37,836 nt of DNA from a virus, in IMG/VR virus record IMGVR_UViG_3300045999_004797, positions 1 through 37,836 of that record; one strand, given 5' to 3'. Position numbers and translations under genes: made by a program. The notes under the pieces are model-generated. The model saw only the letters and a list, made by a program, of their open reading frames with translations. It did not search any database and was not told the DNA's origin. This document shows, piece after piece, positions 32,814 through 37,836 of this stretch. Each line of letters begins with the position of its first letter. Within the stretch, counting starts at the first letter, position 1.

Positions 32814-34622
32814 TTACTTATTTAATAAATTGCGAAGTTTATCATCAATTTCTATTAAAGAGTTTTGACCCTTTGATAAATCAAAGTGAGTTGACCCATT
32901 AAAAAGGGTTTCTTCAATCAATAAATTCATATTTTCCCTATTAAATGTTTCAGGGGTTATTTCCCCTCCCGCAGGTGGTGAAGGTGGTTCAGTCATACCT
33001 CCACCAGATGGTGGTTCAGGCATACCTCCACCTTCAGGTGATTCTCCACCTTCAGGTGTTGCTCCCACTTCACTATCAGATTTACCATATAACTTATCTA
33101 TTGTATCAAAAATACCCGTTTTAGTAATTACTTCAGGTGTTTTAGCAAGTTCGGCAGATACCGCCCTTTCAATACGTTGTTGTTGTAAATCCAATCTAAT
33201 TTCATCATCCGAGAAACCTAAGATATGTTTTTTAGCCCAAGACGCAGAAACAGGTGCTACAGTATCCGTAATTGGAGTTACCGCATCTTTATAAAGTAAC
33301 ATTTTTTCTTTCCATACTTCAACACCAAGTAAATCTGATTGTTTTGATGGGTTATGTAACCCTAAACTAAAGTTTGTTAATTCGTCCTCAAACCCTAATA
33401 AAAATAAATGAATAATTGCAATTTTATTTAATTCAGCAATCATTGATTTTTGAATTTTATTAATGGTTCTTGCGAATCTAATATCAAGTAACGATAAATT
33501 TTTACCATCACCTAACGCCTCCTCAAATCCTAAATATGCCTTAGGGATTCTAAGTGCCGTAACTAATTTCTTTTGGATGTACTCAATATCTGCAATTTCC
33601 GCCAAGTTTGTTCCACCAGGTAAAGTTTCAATTGGGTTTGTTGCTGCTGCGTCTCTAACGGGAATAAAGAAATCTTGGTCAACAGCCAATTGATTATATC
33701 TCATATCAACATTACCAGTTTTGTTGTCAACAATTTGGTCCCTTTTAAATTTATTTGCAACTCTTTGTACGTATGGGTCAACGTCCTTATCATCCATATT
33801 ACCAACAAAAACCTTAAATACTCTTCTTTCAGGTGCTCTTGAAACACGATATATTAACATAGCATCTTCAGATAATAAAAGTTGTTTCCAAATACGACGG
33901 GCCTTTTCTAACATTGACGTTCCATAAGGGAGTTTTCTATCATCACCTAAAATTCTAAAATGGGCCACCTCCCATGTATTGAACTCCATGTTTTTCTCCT
34001 TCCACATAAATTTTAATGCGTCGTTTTCAGTTTCTTGGGAGTATTTATCTGGATGAAATTTCATCCCCTTTTCTAATCTTTCAATTTGAATGTTAGGTAA
34101 TTGGGTTACACCCATTATTCCCTTTTCAGGGTCTAATTTTAAGTACACAAAGTTATCTCCAAACTTACAAGTGTTTCTTGTCCACATAGGTAAGTTTGTG
34201 TTTATGTCCAATCTACTAACAAAAAGGTCATATAAAACTGTTTTAATTCTTTTTGATTCTGAATAGATTTTTAGAATTTCACCATCTTTATCTGGTGTTG
34301 TTGACTCTTCGGCATATATGTCAAGAGCAGTTGAGATTTCAGGAGTATACTCCATAGATTCGTAATCATAGTACGACGCCATTCTTGTTGGTTCATAATA
34401 AACCGCTTGAGTATATAAATTACTTTCAACCTTTTGCCATTGCTTACCCAAATACATTGTTTGTTGAGCTTGCAACTTCTCAGTTTCATATTCTTGTTTA
34501 CTTGTTGTTTTTAAAAGTTCTTTTTTATCAAACTTAAACACAGGTGACTGTTGGTCTAAAGTTGAATTAGGTCCAAACGCCCTACTTAACCTTTGCCATA
34601 CTGTAAATTTTTCTTGTGCCAT
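32814..34622 (-). CDS. Portal protein, T4 gp20-like
   Basis: This 602-residue protein has gp20-family blocks: 'YESMEYTPEISTALDIYAEE' (88-107), 'LPMWTRNTCKFGDNFVYLKL', 'NTWEVAHFRILGDDRKLPYG', 'SMLEKARRIWKQLLLSEDAM', 'IYRVSRAPERRVFKVFVGNM' and 'RIPKAYLGFEEALGDGKNLS'. The portal is the dodecameric ring for DNA entry and exit at the head vertex. The C-terminal about 100 residues are a low-complexity Gly/Pro/Glu-rich linker ('EGGGMPEPPSGGGMTEPP') followed by a short helical end. That linker is not part of the T4 portal and may be a flexible extension. It lies 37 bases after the terminase gene. Confidence 0.95.
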   Translation of the reverse strand: MAQEKFTVWQRLSRAFGPNSTLDQQSPVFKFDKKELLKTTSKQEYETEKLQAQQTMYLGKQWQKVESNLYTQAVYYEPTRMASYYDYESMEYTPEISTALDIYAEESTTPDKDGEILKIYSESKRIKTVLYDLFVSRLDINTNLPMWTRNTCKFGDNFVYLKLDPEKGIMGVTQLPNIQIERLEKGMKFHPDKYSQETENDALKFMWKEKNMEFNTWEVAHFRILGDDRKLPYGTSMLEKARRIWKQLLLSEDAMLIYRVSRAPERRVFKVFVGNMDDKDVDPYVQRVANKFKRDQIVDNKTGNVDMRYNQLAVDQDFFIPVRDAAATNPIETLPGGTNLAEIADIEYIQKKLVTALRIPKAYLGFEEALGDGKNLSLLDIRFARTINKIQKSMIAELNKIAIIHLFLLGFEDELTNFSLGLHNPSKQSDLLGVEVWKEKMLLYKDAVTPITDTVAPVSASWAKKHILGFSDDEIRLDLQQQRIERAVSAELAKTPEVITKTGIFDTIDKLYGKSDSEVGATPEGGESPEGGGMPEPPSGGGMTEPPSPPAGGEITPETFNRENMNLLIEETLFNGSTHFDLSKGQNSLIEIDDKLRNLLNK

Positions 34623-34659
34623 AATTTTTTATTTTAAAAATAGTTCGGAACTTTTTAAA

Positions 34660-36438
34660 TTAAACCCTTCTACCTCCGAACAACCATAAATAGTTTTCAT
34701 AATCACTTTTGGTTAAAGTATTTTTACTGTAGTTATTTAAACCGTATGGGTCCACGGGTAAACCGGGGTTGAAGTTTGCGTGAGAATCTCTAAATACGTT
34801 GGTTTCAGTTGTCCAAGACTCTATCATTGCTTTTGCCTGCTCAGTTGATTTTTCTAATAGAGAAAATGACGTTTCGCCAACATAAAGAGCCATAGCCATC
34901 GCCATTATTAAGTCATCGTGTTGTCCTTTTTGGTGATCAGGTCTACCGTTCACATAAACAAAGGTGTTGAGTTCGTTAAATAATCTCTGTGACCTTAATG
35001 CGAAATCAAATCGTAACGCCTCTTCAAACGCCTGTATAATTAAAACTCTTTTTGAGTTAAAATTAATTCCAGGAATTTTATCTTGTAATTTTGGGTCCCA
35101 TTTCCATTTATCTGCAGGATTAACGCCATCAACATATAAATTTTTATATCCAAGTTCCTGTAGTTTTCTTGATGTAGAAACACCCATACCTCCAGTAATA
35201 TCAATTACAATAAACGAATTATACATTGTTGCCCATTTAAACGCAATTTCTGCAGCAATATCAGGTGGAATTTTACCTAAGTACTCCAATACCTGTTCTC
35301 TCGTGTCAAAGTCTATAATACACATTGTGGTAAAATCTTCACTATCTCCTCTTGAAACGTCAACACCCATAATGTATCTATGACCAGCAACAGGTTCTTT
35401 CCACTGCCAAAGAGCCCCACCCATAAATTTGTTTTCAGGTTCCTTGATGTGTTTTTCTTTTATTTTTTTCATAGTTTCAGAAGGGATTACGTTATCTCCT
35501 GAACCTAAAAAGTTACACTCTAACTCTTGTGATATTTTTCTTTTATCAAATTTTAGTTTTTTAGCCATAGCTTCAAACCAAGAACTATATGCCTTATATC
35601 CACCATTTTCAATCCTATCTTTTATTTCTTGAAAATCTCTGTTACTAACTTTAATATTGGTATAATCAAGAGTTATTTCCTCATCTTTATAATCGGCACG
35701 GTTTAACATATAATGAACAATGTCATCACATTTAATTAATTTTAAATCTTTTGAATATCTTGGGTCACGAAACCAATACATTTCTGTGATTTTAAAGTCA
35801 TTCATCCCTTTTACTGCCTGAGTATAAATTGAGTAATAAATTGGGTCAAATCCGTTTGGTGTTGATATAACAATAACTTTACCACCCGTAGATAGTGATG
35901 CCATACATGCAGACCAGAAGTCCTCGTCGGCATTGATGTATGCTGCCTCATCAAAAATTAATATGGTTGGGGTATATCCACGTAACGCATCCTTTGATGT
36001 TGCAACCGCCTTTACCTCACACCCATTTGTTAGTTTAAAATGTCTCTGTGAATTCTTCTCAACAGAAAACCCAACACCTATCCATTTTGGCCATTGGTCA
36101 ACAAACGCACGAACTTTGTTTGCCATCTCAACAGCAGTATCCATTTTGTTTGCAATAATTAGGATTTTTTCAGGTTTCTTTTTATTTGCAAAAATTAACC
36201 TTTTGGACGCCCAAGCAGACGTTACAGTTGATACCCCAGCTTGACGATATTTTAATGCAATATTTTCTTCACAAGTATCATAGTCATTGACAAGTGTTAC
36301 TTGGTCATTAAATAATTCTAACGGTACGTATTGTGATTGGGTATTATCGTATGTTTGTAAATACGTTTTTAATGCGTATGGCGTATCATTTACGCATCTT
36401 GCATATTCTAATAATATTTGTTCTTTTGATAAAGACAT
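34660..36438 (-). CDS. Terminase large subunit, T4 gp17-like
   Basis: This 592-residue protein has an N-terminal ATPase and a C-terminal RNase H-like nuclease. The Walker A region is 'ALKYRQAGVST' (61-71) without the usual Gly-Lys-Thr lysine, with Lys63/Arg65 upstream as in deviant terminase P-loops. Walker B with catalytic Glu is 'ILIFDEAAY' (159-167; Asp163, Glu164), and 'VIVISTPNG' is motif III. Nuclease acids are in 'MGVDVSRGDSEDF' (Asp360), 'VIDITGGMG' (Asp413) and 'GQHDDLIMAMA' (Asp508/509). It packages DNA through the portal and cuts it. It ends 37 bases before the portal gene and starts 3 bases after the previous gene's stop. Confidence 0.96.
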   Translation of the reverse strand: MSLSKEQILLEYARCVNDTPYALKTYLQTYDNTQSQYVPLELFNDQVTLVNDYDTCEENIALKYRQAGVSTVTSAWASKRLIFANKKKPEKILIIANKMDTAVEMANKVRAFVDQWPKWIGVGFSVEKNSQRHFKLTNGCEVKAVATSKDALRGYTPTILIFDEAAYINADEDFWSACMASLSTGGKVIVISTPNGFDPIYYSIYTQAVKGMNDFKITEMYWFRDPRYSKDLKLIKCDDIVHYMLNRADYKDEEITLDYTNIKVSNRDFQEIKDRIENGGYKAYSSWFEAMAKKLKFDKRKISQELECNFLGSGDNVIPSETMKKIKEKHIKEPENKFMGGALWQWKEPVAGHRYIMGVDVSRGDSEDFTTMCIIDFDTREQVLEYLGKIPPDIAAEIAFKWATMYNSFIVIDITGGMGVSTSRKLQELGYKNLYVDGVNPADKWKWDPKLQDKIPGINFNSKRVLIIQAFEEALRFDFALRSQRLFNELNTFVYVNGRPDHQKGQHDDLIMAMAMALYVGETSFSLLEKSTEQAKAMIESWTTETNVFRDSHANFNPGLPVDPYGLNNYSKNTLTKSDYENYLWLFGGRRV

Positions 36439-36441
36439 TCA

Positions 36442-36960
36442 TTATTTTTTTCTTTTATTAACCATATTTACTAATTCACCCTTTGTTGTGTGAGGTGGTA
36501 AATGGTTCTCTAATATTCTTAAAATATTTTCTTCTAATCTTTCAATCTCATCTAATTCAGAATCTTTAGTTGTTGCGAAGTCTTTTACTTGTTTTTTGGA
36601 CATTGAGTCAACAACGTCTTTTACTTTATTTCTGTATGATTTAGGAATGTCCTTTAGTTTTTTATCCCCTTTCTCTACTGCATATGCCGCACCCATTAAC
36701 CCTCTCTGTTTTTTAGAAACTGACTTTTCACTTACTTCCTCCTCACCAATTTCCTCTTCGTAAGTTACAAATGACTTTTTTTCTGATTTTGCCTTTGTAA
36801 TAGCTGTGTTATCTGTATTAGGGATGTTTAAAGTTCCCGAAGTTTGTTCGCCTATTCTTTGGTATAAAGAATTAATTTGTTGAGTATTTAAATTTTCTAA
36901 TGTACTCATAGAAAACCCTTCATAAAGAAGTTTCACTAATTTAGGATTCATATGTTTCAT
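36442..36960 (-). CDS. Hypothetical protein with DUF3008-like segment
   Basis: The ATG at 36960 gives 172 residues. A GTG one codon earlier and an ATG at 36951 are alternatives. The N-terminus 'NPKLVKLLYEGFS' has Leu-Tyr-Glu before Gly, a possible prohead-protease site. The centre 'SKKQRGLMGAAYAVEKGDKK', then 'IPKSYRNKVKDVVDSMSKKQVKDFATTK' (key part SMSKKQVKDFATTK), follows the DUF3008 pattern 'SkaQq...G....kkG........a..mS...l.dfA.tk', found in many T4-like phages. The C-terminus is helical and basic. It directly precedes the terminase gene. The T4 gp16 small terminase lies in that position, but I see no gp16 similarity. Confidence 0.6.
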   Translation of the reverse strand: MKHMNPKLVKLLYEGFSMSTLENLNTQQINSLYQRIGEQTSGTLNIPNTDNTAITKAKSEKKSFVTYEEEIGEEEVSEKSVSKKQRGLMGAAYAVEKGDKKLKDIPKSYRNKVKDVVDSMSKKQVKDFATTKDSELDEIERLEENILRILENHLPPHTTKGELVNMVNKRKK

Positions 36961-37360
36961 CACTAACTAAATTTTTTTCCCATTTTAATACGATATCTCT
37001 TTCGTATAATTTATTTTCTACCGATTCAACACTATCTCCGTATTGAAACACTAACCTTTTTCTTTTGTGTATTAATATATCATCGCTATCAGACTTCTCC
37101 CAACCCAATGATATCACACCATCAATTGCGTCATAAACACCAAAAAAATCAGAATTTTGTATTAGATTAAGTTCTATTTCAGAATTTTTTAATACCCCAA
37201 CTTTTTTTATGTAATTAACATCAGGAGGTAATGGTTTTCCGGCTGCGGGTTCCGCATCCCATTCTTCACCCCAAACATCATCTAAATCTGAAAATATAAA
37301 CTCATATATATTATCACCTTTATAGTTTGGTCCTAATTCGTTTACATATACTAAAATCAT
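36941..37360 (-). CDS. Hypothetical protein
   Basis: This 139-residue acidic protein begins 'MILVYVNELGPNYKGDNIYE', followed by 'FIFSDLDDVWGEEWDAEPAA', 'PPDVNYIKKVGVLKN', 'FGVYDAIDGVISLGWEKSD' and 'RLVFQYGDSVESVENKLYE'. It is mixed alpha/beta with no membrane segment or Cys. The 'VWGEEWDxxPA' motif looks conserved among T4-like phages, but I cannot name a family. The start is coupled to the upstream gene by an ATGA overlap, and the end overlaps the DUF3008-like gene. Function unknown. Confidence 0.65.
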   Translation of the reverse strand: MILVYVNELGPNYKGDNIYEFIFSDLDDVWGEEWDAEPAAGKPLPPDVNYIKKVGVLKNSEIELNLIQNSDFFGVYDAIDGVISLGWEKSDSDDILIHKRKRLVFQYGDSVESVENKLYERDIVLKWEKNLVSDETYES

Positions 37361-37836
37361 AAAATTCGTCCTCTTTCTGTAACTTTAACTTGTTTACCGT
37401 TAACCATAAACACTAAATTTTCTTTATTAGTTTTTCCAATGAATTTAGCATTTGGATTTTCCTTCAATAATTTATTAGCACTTATAAGTTGTCTCTGAGA
37501 TTCACACATACCTTCCATTTCATTTTTCATTTCAATGGACTTTAATTTACTATTTAAAAAATCTCTTTTTTTCTTTTCTTCAAGTATTGGTTTTTCGTTT
37601 GGTTTGATATCAAAATATTTTGATAATACTTTTTCAACTGATGATTCGGCAAATATTGAGTCCATCATCGTGTGGTACCCTTCTTTTGGTTCAGGTTCAG
37701 TTACACCTAAATCTGATGGTTCTTCAGAACCCATACCAAAACTATCTTCATCTGAAATATCAAGGTCACCAGGACCCTCCATGTCATACTCATCTTCTTC
37801 ATCAAATTTAGAAAGTACGTCCTCTTTATCGTCCTC
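37357..37836 (-). CDS. Acidic hypothetical protein, 5' end beyond window
   Basis: The minus-strand frame is open from the window edge (37836) to the stop at 37357, giving at least 159 residues. The most upstream ATG visible (37782) may not be the real start, since acidic coding composition continues past it (E-D-D-K-E-D, 'DEEDEYD'). The N-terminal part is Asp/Glu/Gly/Pro-rich. The rest has 'VEKVLSKYFDIKPNE', 'LEEKKKRDFLNSKLK' and 'NKENLVFMVNGKQVKVTERG', so it is helical with a beta end. It is translation-coupled to the next gene. Family not recognised. Confidence 0.6.
   Translation of the reverse strand, partial: EDDKEDVLSKFDEEDEYDMEGPGDLDISDEDSFGMGSEEPSDLGVTEPEPKEGYHTMMDSIFAESSVEKVLSKYFDIKPNEKPILEEKKKRDFLNSKLKSIEMKNEMEGMCESQRQLISANKLLKENPNAKFIGKTNKENLVFMVNGKQVKVTERGRIL

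Noticed and set aside
34660-36438. Inactive terminase because the Walker A lysine seems absent
   Set aside because: Many large terminases have deviant P-loops with an upstream basic residue, and Lys63/Arg65 with all other motifs intact suggest an active enzyme.
36442-36960. Small terminase subunit (gp16) by position
   Set aside because: The sequence shows a DUF3008-like segment and no recognisable gp16 coiled-coil or DNA-binding pattern.
1-37836. tRNA genes or CRISPR array
   Set aside because: Coding is nearly continuous, gaps are under 160 bases, and no cloverleaf or repeat-spacer pattern is visible.

Overview
This window looks like part of the genome of a T4-like (contractile-tailed, Straboviridae/Kyanoviridae-type) phage that infects a Bacteroidetes, probably flavobacterial, host. 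The phage assignment rests on a clear head module on the minus strand: large terminase (gp17-like), portal (gp20-like), prohead protease (gp21-like), acidic scaffold (gp22 position) and major capsid protein (gp23-like). A PhoH-like ATPase, a gp55-like sigma factor and a baseplate OB-fold protein support it. The host guess rests mainly on one gene (25385-26458, minus) that reads like a flavobacterial exported protein with a type IX secretion-type C-terminus, and on starts with A-rich leaders instead of Shine-Dalgarno sequences. The DNA is very AT-rich throughout. No intergenic gap exceeds about 160 bases, and I see no tRNA, rRNA or CRISPR.

Region 1 (1-11405, plus strand) is a dense run of sixteen surface-sugar genes, nearly all touching or overlapping. 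It holds a methyltransferase tail; NeuA-like and NeuB-like nonulosonate genes; a class III aminotransferase; a VOC protein; a TIM-barrel isomerase/epimerase; a PtmA-like short-chain dehydrogenase; a GmhA-like SIS isomerase; a small HAD phosphatase; a probable glycosyltransferase; a DUF4254-like protein; a divergent epimerase; a ColD-like PLP enzyme with His in place of the PLP lysine; GDP-mannose 4,6-dehydratase; a GDP-fucose/colitose synthase; and a TagD/HldE-like nucleotidyltransferase. Together these suggest parts of a CMP-nonulosonate route, a heptose-like route and a GDP-deoxyhexose (colitose-like or fucose) route.

Region 2 (11408-15683, plus) has PhoH, a degenerate HAD protein, a small unknown, two glycosyltransferases and the sigma factor. 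Region 3 (15710-24430, plus) holds virion or baseplate proteins: a coiled-coil protein, a 645-residue hydrophobic structural protein, the OB-fold baseplate protein, two long beta-rich or Cys-rich adhesin-like proteins, a possible packaged internal protein, and an HNH endonuclease at the strand switch.

Region 4 (24416-37836, minus) is the head and packaging module. The exported flavobacterial-like gene sits downstream of the capsid gene. A ribosomal protein S21 homologue (31627-31821) sits on the opposite strand inside the module. From 15.7 kb onward many gene starts on both strands are preceded by ATATTTATA or a close variant, always in the same orientation relative to the gene. This begins right after the sigma gene and is a candidate late-expression signal.
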